In this document: positions 1 through 5,754 of the stretch, in pieces
How the letters are laid out: each line of letters opens with the position of its first letter
Position numbering within the stretch: position 1 is the stretch's first letter
Assembly (NCBI GenBank): GCA_002315235.1
Contig: DCGK01000054.1
Coordinates: forward strand, 1 to 7,717
DNA length: 7,717 nucleotides
Reading direction: 5' to 3'
From: Ruminococcus sp. UBA1780
GTDB taxonomy: Bacteria; Bacillota; Clostridia; Oscillospirales; Ruminococcaceae
Made by a program: the position numbers and the translations under genes
The notes under the pieces: model-generated
What the model was told of the DNA's origin: nothing
Database searches by the model: none
Seen by the model: only the letters and a program-made list of their open reading frames with translations

Positions 1-1
1 A

Positions 2-1924
2 ACAGTTTCCTGGGGATACTACGAATTCCGTGACGCATACAAAAAAACCGGTCAGGACAAACACGCCGAAACTATCTGCCGTTACTTCTGCGATTACTTC
101 ATGAGAAGCACATTCCGTGACAAGGACGGAAAGGTTATCGCATTCTGCTATCAGGTAGGCGACGGTGATATCGACCATGCATACTGGCAGTCACCTGAAA
201 TCGACGCAATGGAAAGACCTGCATGGTTTGCCACAAGTGCACTTCCGACAACTGACTGCGTTTCAGAAAGTGCAGCAGCTCTGGCAATCAATTACTATAA
301 CTTCAAAGACACTGACCCTGACTACGCCGACAAATGTCTCGACTATGCAAAGGCACTCTTTGATTTTGCATCAGAAAACAAAAAGGCAGTCGGCGACGGT
401 GCTGACGGTCCTAAATCATACTACACTTCCAACAAATGGGAGGATGACTACTGTTTTGCAGCATGCTGGCTCTATCTCATCACAAAGGATCACAGATATA
501 TTGCGGACAGCATCGAATATGTAGACTACTACGCTCCTCCGGGATATATTCTCTGCTGGAACGACATGTGGAACGGCGTGGGAACTCTTCTCGGACGAAT
601 TCAGGAAATCTATCCTGATGTAAAGGAAGAATACCGCAAGGCAGCCGGAAGAAACCCTTACGAGGAAATCGACTTCTGGAAGATGCAGGCAAAATCAATC
701 AACGCAGAAATGAACGGTGACGCAGGAACAATCACTCCTGCCGGATATTTCTGGCTCAACACATGGGGTTCCGCAAGATACAACACTGCTGCACAGTTCA
801 CAGCCCTTGTATATGACAAGTACAACAAGGGTAAAGACCTTTACAACACTAAAAACAAGGACTACACATTCTCTGACTGGGCTCTCGGACAGATGGAATA
901 CATAATCGGTGATAACCCGATTAACAGATGCTATGTCGTTGGTTACAGTGAAAACGCTGCTAAATTTCCTCATCACAGAGCTGCTTCAGGCCTTACCATG
1001 GCTGAGGACACCGCAAAGCACAGGCACGTTCTCTACGGCGCACTCGTAGGCGGACCTGATGCCGATGACAAGCACAACGACATCACAAAGGACTGGATTT
1101 ACAACGAAGTTACAATCGACTACAACGCTGCAATAGTCGGCGCTGCCGCAGGTCTGTACTCACGTTACGGAACTGCTGACATGAAGCCAGATGAGAACTT
1201 CCCTCCTGAGGAGGAAGCGGATGATACAGAGCTCTTTTCCGGAGACAACTTCTGGGTATCAGGCTACTGCTCTGATCAGGAGGAAGGTGACGGCGCGGGA
1301 GCAACAAAGCTTACATTCTTCGTAAACACTGACTCACTTACTCCGCATGATGACATTTCTGTAAGATACTACTTTGACATTTCAGAATTCGAAAACTACA
1401 AGGATATACCTTCTTCGTTTGTACTCCAGAAAACCTATGACCAGGTTCAGACCGAGGTTGATGACAAGGAGGCAGTTCTTTCGAAACCTGTAAAATACAA
1501 GGACAGCATATACTATATAGAGATTTCATGGCCGGGATATGCAATTGCAAATTCAAACAAAAAATATCAGCTGATTATCGGTATGTACTACGGTGACAAA
1601 TGGGATCCTTCAAATGACCCGAGCCGTAAAGGCATAAAGGACATCGGACCTGACTATGATGACATTGTAGGCGGTGTTGAGCTCGCTGAAAAATGTGACT
1701 ATGTATGTGTCTACGCTGACGGCGTTCTTGTCGGAGGCACTGAACCTGACGGAACACAGCCTGAAAAGGTATACAATGCTGCCCAGGTTCTCAGACTCAT
1801 TCAGCATCTGTACGGAAAGAAAGAACTTTCAGATGACGCAAAGGCTATGTTCGACTTCAACGGAGACAAAAAAGTAAACATAACTGACCTTGTGCTGCTT
1901 AAGAATTTAGTAATCGGCAAATAA
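2..1924 (+). CDS. Cellulosomal family 9 glycoside hydrolase, CBM3c-like module, dockerin (5' partial)
   Basis: This is a secreted endoglucanase-type enzyme that should hydrolyse beta-1,4-glucan and dock onto a scaffoldin. The frame is open from base 2, well before the first Met at 101, so the start, signal peptide and the N-terminal catalytic Asp pair typical of GH9 lie upstream of the window. Counting residues from base 2 (640 visible), the GH9 domain covers about 1-405, with YQVGDG...DHAYW at 50-62, the substrate-binding PHHR motif at 323-326 and NEVTIDYNA with the general acid Glu369. A CBM3c-like module follows at about 412-582 (ISVRYYFDIS at 452-461, WDPSND at 534-539). GH9-CBM3c pairing is typical of processive endoglucanases. 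A dockerin ends the protein at about 584-640. Its second calcium loop is canonical (DFNGDKKVNITD), but the first is eroded (GTQPEKVYNAAQ). The family assignment is firm; processivity is inferred. Confidence 0.93.
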   Translation, partial: TVSWGYYEFRDAYKKTGQDKHAETICRYFCDYFMRSTFRDKDGKVIAFCYQVGDGDIDHAYWQSPEIDAMERPAWFATSALPTTDCVSESAAALAINYYNFKDTDPDYADKCLDYAKALFDFASENKKAVGDGADGPKSYYTSNKWEDDYCFAACWLYLITKDHRYIADSIEYVDYYAPPGYILCWNDMWNGVGTLLGRIQEIYPDVKEEYRKAAGRNPYEEIDFWKMQAKSINAEMNGDAGTITPAGYFWLNTWGSARYNTAAQFTALVYDKYNKGKDLYNTKNKDYTFSDWALGQMEYIIGDNPINRCYVVGYSENAAKFPHHRAASGLTMAEDTAKHRHVLYGALVGGPDADDKHNDITKDWIYNEVTIDYNAAIVGAAAGLYSRYGTADMKPDENFPPEEEADDTELFSGDNFWVSGYCSDQEEGDGAGATKLTFFVNTDSLTPHDDISVRYYFDISEFENYKDIPSSFVLQKTYDQVQTEVDDKEAVLSKPVKYKDSIYYIEISWPGYAIANSNKKYQLIIGMYYGDKWDPSNDPSRKGIKDIGPDYDDIVGGVELAEKCDYVCVYADGVLVGGTEPDGTQPEKVYNAAQVLRLIQHLYGKKELSDDAKAMFDFNGDKKVNITDLVLLKNLVIGK

Positions 1925-1932
1925 TTTCAGAG

Positions 1933-1968
1933 ATTCCCTGACTTTCCTGTAAAGCAGGGAATTTTTTT
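1933..1968 (+). terminator. Intrinsic terminator of the GH9 gene
   Basis: An 8-bp perfect stem, ATTCCCTG (1933-1940) with CAGGGAAT (1955-1962), can extend inward by CTTT/AAAG past a bulged A. It runs directly into seven T residues (1962-1968). It starts 8 bases after the stop codon of the GH9 gene. Confidence 0.9.
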
Positions 1969-2013
1969 CGTCATTTCCGGAATCACTGTTCATTATATCT
2001 TATTATTTTTTTA

Positions 2014-2042
2014 TTGACCTTTACTTTTTTATGTGTTATAAT
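2014..2042 (+). promoter_or_regulatory. Sigma-A type promoter for the ATPase/oxidoreductase operon
   Basis: The -35 box is TTGACC (2014-2019, 5 of 6 to consensus) and the -10 box is TATAAT (2037-2042, perfect), with a 17-base spacer and an extended -10 TG at 2034-2035. Transcription should begin near 2049, leaving a leader of about 140 bases before the start codon at 2190. I found no other good promoter between here and 2190. Confidence 0.8.
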
Positions 2043-2071
2043 TGTAATATAAATTCAAACATTTGCTTTTG

Positions 2072-2108
2072 TGTTATATTCCCTTTACGGGAATATGACA
2101 TATTTTTT
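2072..2108 (+). terminator. Leader terminator-like hairpin (candidate attenuator or end of a small RNA)
   Basis: A 12-bp stem pairs 2072-2083 with 2089-2100 (one T-G wobble) around a five-base TTTAC loop, and is followed by TATTTTTT (2101-2108). This is a strong intrinsic terminator by shape, yet it lies only about 25 bases after the predicted transcript start and well before the first gene. It would end a transcript of roughly 60 bases unless RNA polymerase reads through. The leader before the hairpin is too short for a known large riboswitch class. The structure is seen directly; the attenuation role is inferred. Confidence 0.65.
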
Positions 2109-2189
2109 GTCAGCAGAAAAGGCTGGTTTTGCTGTATTTTCATGCGCTGACATTCATTTACAGAAGCATATACAGAAGGATATTTACAG
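2109..2189 (+). promoter_or_regulatory. Distal leader with further pairing options and Shine-Dalgarno site
   Basis: Downstream of the T-tract a second weaker hairpin can form (2111-2118 with 2127-2134, one G-T wobble), followed by TATTTT. It competes with another pairing, TGTCAGC (2108-2114) with GCTGACA (2146-2152). The TGACA tail of the first hairpin (2096-2100) can also pair with TGTCA (2108-2112). These alternatives would suit a switchable leader, but no ligand or protein site is recognisable. The ribosome-binding site AGAAGGA (2174-2180) sits 9 bases before the ATG at 2190. Confidence 0.4.
2159..2182 (+). repeat. 12-base tandem duplication at the ribosome-binding site
   Basis: TACAGAAGCATA (2159-2170) is followed directly by TACAGAAGGATA (2171-2182), 11 of 12 identical. 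The single difference creates the better Shine-Dalgarno AGAAGG in the second copy. A looser third copy, TACAGATGCAGT (2185-2196), contains the start codon. Confidence 0.6.
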
Positions 2190-2840
2190 ATGCAGTTAAA
2201 AAAAATTACTATCATTACAGGCGAATACGGATCAGGCAAAACCAATCTTGCAGTTAATCTTGCATGTGCGGCCAGTGAACACGGTTCTGCAGCTATTGTT
2301 GACCTGGACACTGTTAATCCATACTTCAGAACTGCTGATTTCAGAGATGAACTGACTGAAAGAGGCATCGAGGTTGTTACACCTGATTTTGCAAATTCAA
2401 ATCTTGATATCCCTGTTCTGAACTTTGATATAGAACGCATTATCCGCTCCCATGACCACACAGTTATCGATGTCGGCGGATCGGATGCCGGTGCCTATGC
2501 TCTCGGAAGATACAGAAACACTATCGAAAAGTACAGCGGTGACTACGACATGCTCTATGTTTACAATATGTACCGTACCACTGACGTTTCTGCTGAGGAA
2601 ACAGTTACTCTTCTCCGTGAAATTGAACAGGCATGCCGGATAAAATGCACCGGACTGGTAAACAATCCTAATCTCGGATATGAGACAACCTCACGGATTG
2701 TTGAAGACGCTTCGGATTTTTCAGAAAAAATCTCCGCTGCCACAGGACTTCCGGTGGTTTTCAGATGTGTTACCGAAGGAATCGAGCCTTCTGAAAATGA
2801 TTTTACTGTAAAACGAAAAGTAAAGCTTATCTGGGAATAA
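2190..2840 (+). CDS. SIMIBI-class P-loop ATPase of unknown role (MinD/ParA/CobQ-like)
   Basis: This is a 216-residue cytoplasmic nucleotide-binding protein. The Walker A motif is GEYGSGKT (11-18). An Asp-rich strand, VDLDTVNPYF (37-46), lies where MinD/ParA relatives carry the switch aspartate, and TVIDVGG (91-97) fits a Walker B strand. A VNNPNLG segment (157-163) may take part in base recognition. There is no transmembrane segment or DNA-binding domain. The start is supported by AGAAGGA 9 bases upstream. It is the first gene of the operon and lies 63 bases before the ferredoxin subunit; the gap has no clear terminator or promoter. The context suggests a role tied to the oxidoreductase, such as maturation, cluster delivery or regulation, but no residue in the protein proves this. 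The fold is confident; the function is unknown. Confidence 0.85.
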   Translation: MQLKKITIITGEYGSGKTNLAVNLACAASEHGSAAIVDLDTVNPYFRTADFRDELTERGIEVVTPDFANSNLDIPVLNFDIERIIRSHDHTVIDVGGSDAGAYALGRYRNTIEKYSGDYDMLYVYNMYRTTDVSAEETVTLLREIEQACRIKCTGLVNNPNLGYETTSRIVEDASDFSEKISAATGLPVVFRCVTEGIEPSENDFTVKRKVKLIWE

Positions 2841-2903
2841 TTTTCAGTCGGATTTTTCAATATTTTAATATAAAACAATATTACTGTAAAAGAGGCGAAA
2901 ATA

Positions 2904-3110
2904 ATGATTACAATTAACTTCGAAAGATGTAAGGGCTGCGGACTCTGCGTTGAAGCTTGTCCTAAAAAACTCATTGCCCTCTCTGAGGAAAAACATAACA
3001 TGAAGGGATATTACCCTGCTGAATGCACTGACAATTCAAGCTGTATCTCATGTGCACTCTGTGCAATGATGTGTCCTGAATGTGCAATTAAAGTCGAAAA
3101 AGGAGAATAA
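2904..3110 (+). CDS. 2-oxoacid:ferredoxin oxidoreductase, delta (ferredoxin-like) subunit
   Basis: This 68-residue protein carries two [4Fe-4S] clusters and passes electrons between the TPP-containing core and free ferredoxin. The first cluster motif is CKGCGLCVEACP (Cys 9, 12, 15, 19). The second is CISCALCAMMCP (Cys 47, 50, 53, 57). Two further cysteines, 41 and 60, fall outside the standard ligand pattern. It matches KorD/VorD-type subunits encoded as separate short genes. AGAGG (2891-2895) precedes the ATG by 8 bases. The stop codon lies only 2 bases before the alpha subunit start, implying translational coupling. Confidence 0.93.
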   Translation: MITINFERCKGCGLCVEACPKKLIALSEEKHNMKGYYPAECTDNSSCISCALCAMMCPECAIKVEKGE

Positions 3111-3112
3111 TA

Positions 3113-4171
3113 ATGGAAAGAGTACTCATGAAAGGTAATGAAGCACTTGCTGAGGCTGCTATCCGTGCAGGCTGCAAATGTTTCTTTGCATATCCTATTA
3201 CACCTCAGACTGAGGTTGCTGCTTATCTTGCAAAAAATATGAAAAAAAGAGATATCACATTTCTCCAGGCAGAAAGTGAAATCGCTGCTGTAAACATGGT
3301 TCTCGGCGCAAGCTCAGCCGGCGTAAGAACAATGACTTCAAGCTCATCACCGGGAATCTCACTCAAGAGCGAAGGTGTCTCATATCTTGCCGGTTCAGAT
3401 CTCCCTGCCGTTATCGTAAACGTACAGAGAGGCGGCCCTGGTCTCGGAAGCATCCAGCCTTCACAGTCAGACTACTGGCAGGCTACAAAGGCTCTCGGAC
3501 ACGGTGATTTCCAGCTTATCGTATTTGCTCCGGCTTCTGTTCAGGAAACAGTTGACATGACTCTCAGAGCTTTTGAAGAGGCTGACAGATACCGCATGCC
3601 TGTAATGATTCTCACAGACGGCTTCCTTGGTCAGATGATGGAACCTGTTTCATTCTCAGATGAAACTCCTGTTATCGAAGAAAAGGAATGGGCTGCAAAC
3701 GGTCACAAAAACGGAAGAAAGCACAACATCATCAACTCACTCTTCCTTCAGCCTGATGAACTCGAATATTCAGTAAACGAAAGATACAAGAGATACGATA
3801 TCATAAAGGAAAAGATTCACGAAGCAGAAGTTTACAAGTGTGACGACGCCGAAATAGTTCTCGCAGCATACGGTACAACAGCCCGTGTTGCAAAGTCAGC
3901 TGTAAACCAGGCAAGAGAGCTCGGAATCAAAGCTGGTCTCTTCAGACCAAAGACATTATGGCCTTTCCCTGCTGCTGAACTCAAGGAAGCATGCAAAAAT
4001 GCAAAGACAGTTCTCAGCGTTGAAATGTCTCAGGGACAGATGGTTGAGGATCTCCGTCTCGCACTCGACTGCAGAATTCCTGTTGAATTCTACGGCAGAC
4101 ACGGCGGTAACATCCCTTCACCTGATGAAGTTCTTGAACAGATCAAAAAGATATCAGAAAGGAGCCTCTAA
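3113..4171 (+). CDS. vorB: 2-oxoacid:ferredoxin oxidoreductase, alpha subunit (VorB-type)
   Basis: This is the 352-residue alpha subunit of a CoA-dependent oxidoreductase that interconverts a 2-oxoacid plus CoA with acyl-CoA, CO2 and reduced ferredoxin. The N-terminal pyrimidine-binding domain shows AYPITPQTE (26-34), the QAESE stretch (52-56) that supplies the TPP-activating Glu, TSSSSPG (75-81) and QRGGPG (105-110). The C-terminal transketolase-like domain starts near residue 245 (IVLAAYGTTARVA). Length and motifs fit subunits named VorB (3-methyl-2-oxobutanoate) or KorA (2-oxoglutarate); sequence reading alone cannot fix the substrate. AAAGGAG lies just upstream, and the junction to the beta gene is 2 bases. 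Confidence 0.93.
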   Translation: MERVLMKGNEALAEAAIRAGCKCFFAYPITPQTEVAAYLAKNMKKRDITFLQAESEIAAVNMVLGASSAGVRTMTSSSSPGISLKSEGVSYLAGSDLPAVIVNVQRGGPGLGSIQPSQSDYWQATKALGHGDFQLIVFAPASVQETVDMTLRAFEEADRYRMPVMILTDGFLGQMMEPVSFSDETPVIEEKEWAANGHKNGRKHNIINSLFLQPDELEYSVNERYKRYDIIKEKIHEAEVYKCDDAEIVLAAYGTTARVAKSAVNQARELGIKAGLFRPKTLWPFPAAELKEACKNAKTVLSVEMSQGQMVEDLRLALDCRIPVEFYGRHGGNIPSPDEVLEQIKKISERSL

Positions 4172-4173
4172 TA

Positions 4174-4938
4174 ATGGCAGTTGTATTTGACAAACCTCAT
4201 TCACTTTGTGATGTACCTACACATTACTGTCCGGGCTGTACTCACGGAATTATTCACAGACTCGTATGTGAAGTAATGGACGAACTTAATATCGAAGGAG
4301 ATGCAGTCTGCGTATTCCCTGTTGGATGCTCAGTTCTCGCATATAACTATTTTGAATGTGACGTTGTAGGCGCTCCTCACGGAAGAGCTCCGGCTGTTGC
4401 TACCGGCGTCAAGAGAGCAAAGCCTGATTCAGTAGTATTTACTTATCAGGGTGACGGTGACCTTGCTGCTATCGGTACATGTGAAACTGTTCACGCTGCC
4501 GCAAGAGGCGAAAACATCACAGTTATCTTCGTAAACAATACTATTTACGGTATGACAGGCGGCCAGATGGCTCCTACAACAATTCCAGGTCAGGTTACTC
4601 AGACAACACCTTACGGACGTGAACCTGAAATCCAGGGTTATCCTGTAAGAGTCTGCGAAATGCTTTCAACACTCGACGGTACTGCACTTGCACAGAGAGT
4701 TTCAGTTGACTCACCTGCACATATCCGTGAAGCCAAGAAAGCTATTAAGAAGGGCTTTGAAAACCAGATTAACAAGAAGGGCTTCTCTATCATTGAAGTT
4801 CTTTCAACATGTCCTACAAACTGGGGTATGACTCCTGCAGACGCTCTTGAAAGACTTCGTACAGAAATGATTCCTTACTTCCCGCTCGGAGTTTACAAGG
4901 ATGAAGCTGTATGGAACAAAGAAGAAAAGGCTGACTGA
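4174..4938 (+). CDS. 2-oxoacid:ferredoxin oxidoreductase, beta (TPP-binding) subunit
   Basis: This 254-residue subunit binds the diphosphate of TPP through Mg2+ and, with alpha, forms the active site. The TPP motif is visible as GDGD (93-96) followed by NNTIYGMTGGQ (121-131). CPGC (19-22), Cys52 in VGCS and Cys213 are placed as expected for ligands of the proximal [4Fe-4S] cluster in this family. HGRA (69-72) is also characteristic. A good AAAGGAG precedes the start. The gene is the KorB type, equivalent to the TPP-binding Vor subunit. It is followed 13 bases later by the gamma subunit, and all subunits share the same motif-level family, so a working four-subunit enzyme is likely. Confidence 0.93.
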   Translation: MAVVFDKPHSLCDVPTHYCPGCTHGIIHRLVCEVMDELNIEGDAVCVFPVGCSVLAYNYFECDVVGAPHGRAPAVATGVKRAKPDSVVFTYQGDGDLAAIGTCETVHAAARGENITVIFVNNTIYGMTGGQMAPTTIPGQVTQTTPYGREPEIQGYPVRVCEMLSTLDGTALAQRVSVDSPAHIREAKKAIKKGFENQINKKGFSIIEVLSTCPTNWGMTPADALERLRTEMIPYFPLGVYKDEAVWNKEEKAD

Positions 4939-4951
4939 AAGGAGAACTAAA

Positions 4952-5497
4952 ATGCTTACAGAAACAATAATCTGCGGTTTCGGCGGACAGGGCGTTCTCT
5001 TCACCGGAAAGCTTCTCGCCTATGCTGCACTCTACCAGGGAAAAGAACTCTCATGGATGCCTTCATACGGTCCTGAAATGCGCGGCGGTACATGTAACTG
5101 TTCAGTGTGCCTTTCAGATGAGCCAATCGGTTCACCGCTTGTAAATACTCCTGACGTTCTTATCGCTATGAACGAACCATCCTTCGACAAGTTTGAAAGC
5201 ACAGTTAAGCCGGGCGGCATTATCTTTGCTGACAGCTCAATCATCGGTAAGAAATCAGTTCGTGATGACGTTACATGCTTCTACATTCCTTCAACAGAAC
5301 TTGCTAAGGAAAACAACCTTACAGGTATGGCTAACATCATTATCCTCGGCAAGGTTATCAGAGAATGCTCTGACAGACTTCTCGGTATCAACTATGACAT
5401 GATCGTTTCAGCATTTGAAAAGATTATTCCACCTAAGAAGGCTGCTCTTGTTGAAAAGAACGTAAACGCATTTAAGATTGGTTACGACTACAAATAA
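4952..5497 (+). CDS. 2-oxoacid:ferredoxin oxidoreductase, gamma subunit
   Basis: This 181-residue protein is the gamma (KorC-type) subunit of the oxidoreductase. It begins with the Rossmann-like GFGGQGV motif (9-15) and contains the family signature SYGPEMRGGT (38-47) close after it, with CNCSVC next. I chose the ATG at 4952 because AAAGGAG lies 7 bases before it and the conserved domain begins right there. An in-frame ATG at 4901 would overlap the beta gene and add 17 unconserved, highly basic residues. It is the last gene of the operon, with a strong terminator 26 bases after the stop. Confidence 0.93.
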   Translation: MLTETIICGFGGQGVLFTGKLLAYAALYQGKELSWMPSYGPEMRGGTCNCSVCLSDEPIGSPLVNTPDVLIAMNEPSFDKFESTVKPGGIIFADSSIIGKKSVRDDVTCFYIPSTELAKENNLTGMANIIILGKVIRECSDRLLGINYDMIVSAFEKIIPPKKAALVEKNVNAFKIGYDYK

Positions 5498-5522
5498 TCA
5501 TTAAATGAACAGAATAATACAG

Positions 5523-5554
5523 ACTCCGCGGCAGATTTGCTGCGGAGTTTTTTT
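5523..5554 (+). terminator. Intrinsic terminator of the oxidoreductase operon
   Basis: ACTCCGC (5523-5529) pairs with GCGGAGT (5542-5548), and the stem continues through one G-T wobble and GCA/TGC to a GATT tetraloop, giving 11 bp in total. Seven T residues (5548-5554) follow. Confidence 0.93.
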
Positions 5555-5571
5555 GTTCAGTGCTCTGAATT

Positions 5572-5592
5572 TTCAAAGCTCTGTGCTGTTAT
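5572..5592 (+). repeat. 21-base intergenic repeat, copy 1
   Basis: TTCAAAGCT followed by CTGTGCTGTTAT matches the stretch at 6981-7001 at 19 of 21 positions. Both copies lie roughly 25 bases after a terminator stem, in gene-free DNA. The rest of the 5498-5754 gap holds a terminator, AT-rich sequence, a promoter and two palindromes, but no credible gene. Confidence 0.5.
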
Positions 5593-5621
5593 TTCTCCTC
5601 TTACGGACTATTAAGGAACCA

Positions 5622-5633
5622 CTGATTAAATCA
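5622..5633 (+). promoter_or_regulatory. Candidate operator, upstream copy
   Basis: TGATTAAATCA (5623-5633) is a palindrome of 5-bp arms about one central base. With the preceding C it is a perfect 12-base inverted repeat of 5730-5741. It lies about 45 bases upstream of the esterase -35 box. No regulator is encoded nearby, so the operator role is inferred from symmetry and position. Confidence 0.4.
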
Positions 5634-5677
5634 TTATTAAATCTGCCGTTAAATTTGCTTAAATATTATTATACCTC

Positions 5678-5706
5678 TGTACAAATTCAATCATATATGC
5701 TATACT
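5678..5706 (+). promoter_or_regulatory. Probable promoter of the esterase gene
   Basis: The -10 box TATACT (5701-5706) has an extended -10 TG at 5698-5699. The -35 box is a weak TGTACA (5678-5683) at 17-base spacing. Transcription would start near 5713, giving a leader of about 40 bases. A poor -35 box with an extended -10 suits an activated or regulated promoter. Confidence 0.6.
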
Positions 5707-5729
5707 TATAACAAGGTAAACGTATACAT

Positions 5730-5741
5730 TGATTTAATCAG
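5730..5741 (+). promoter_or_regulatory. Candidate operator, downstream copy abutting the ribosome-binding site
   Basis: TGATTTAATCA (5730-5740) repeats the upstream palindrome with the central base swapped. It lies downstream of the predicted transcript start, and its last base begins the Shine-Dalgarno AGGGGG (5740-5745). A protein bound here would block elongation or start. The centres of the two copies are 107 bp apart, about ten helical turns. Confidence 0.4.
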
Positions 5742-5754
5742 GGGGTTATCATTT

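Noticed and set aside
101..1924. The Met at 101 as the start of the GH9 gene
   Set aside because: The frame is open to base 2 and the upstream residues (SWGYYEFRDAY...) continue the GH9 fold, so the true start is outside the window.
2095..2198. A 34-codon leader peptide frame in the operon leader
   Set aside because: Its ATG lies inside the terminator stem, no proper Shine-Dalgarno precedes it, and it shows no run of regulatory codons.
2036..2461. A 141-residue minus-strand open frame
   Set aside because: It covers the promoter, the leader hairpin and the start of the ATPase gene; its sequence is the reverse reading of a well-supported gene.
2841..2903. A promoter or terminator between the ATPase and ferredoxin genes
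   Set aside because: The AT-rich gap has -10-like strings but no matching -35 at proper spacing, and no hairpin with a T-tract, so I treat the genes as one operon.
2561..3001. A 146-residue minus-strand open frame
   Set aside because: It is antisense to the ATPase and ferredoxin genes, both well supported by motifs.
4901..4951. An earlier in-frame ATG for the gamma subunit
   Set aside because: It overlaps the beta gene, has no good ribosome-binding site, and the added residues are just the beta tail read in another frame. AAAGGAG and the conserved GFGGQG start favour 4952.
5505..5711. A 68-residue open frame after the oxidoreductase operon
   Set aside because: It runs through the terminator and the esterase promoter, lacks a ribosome-binding site, and has no recognisable protein features.
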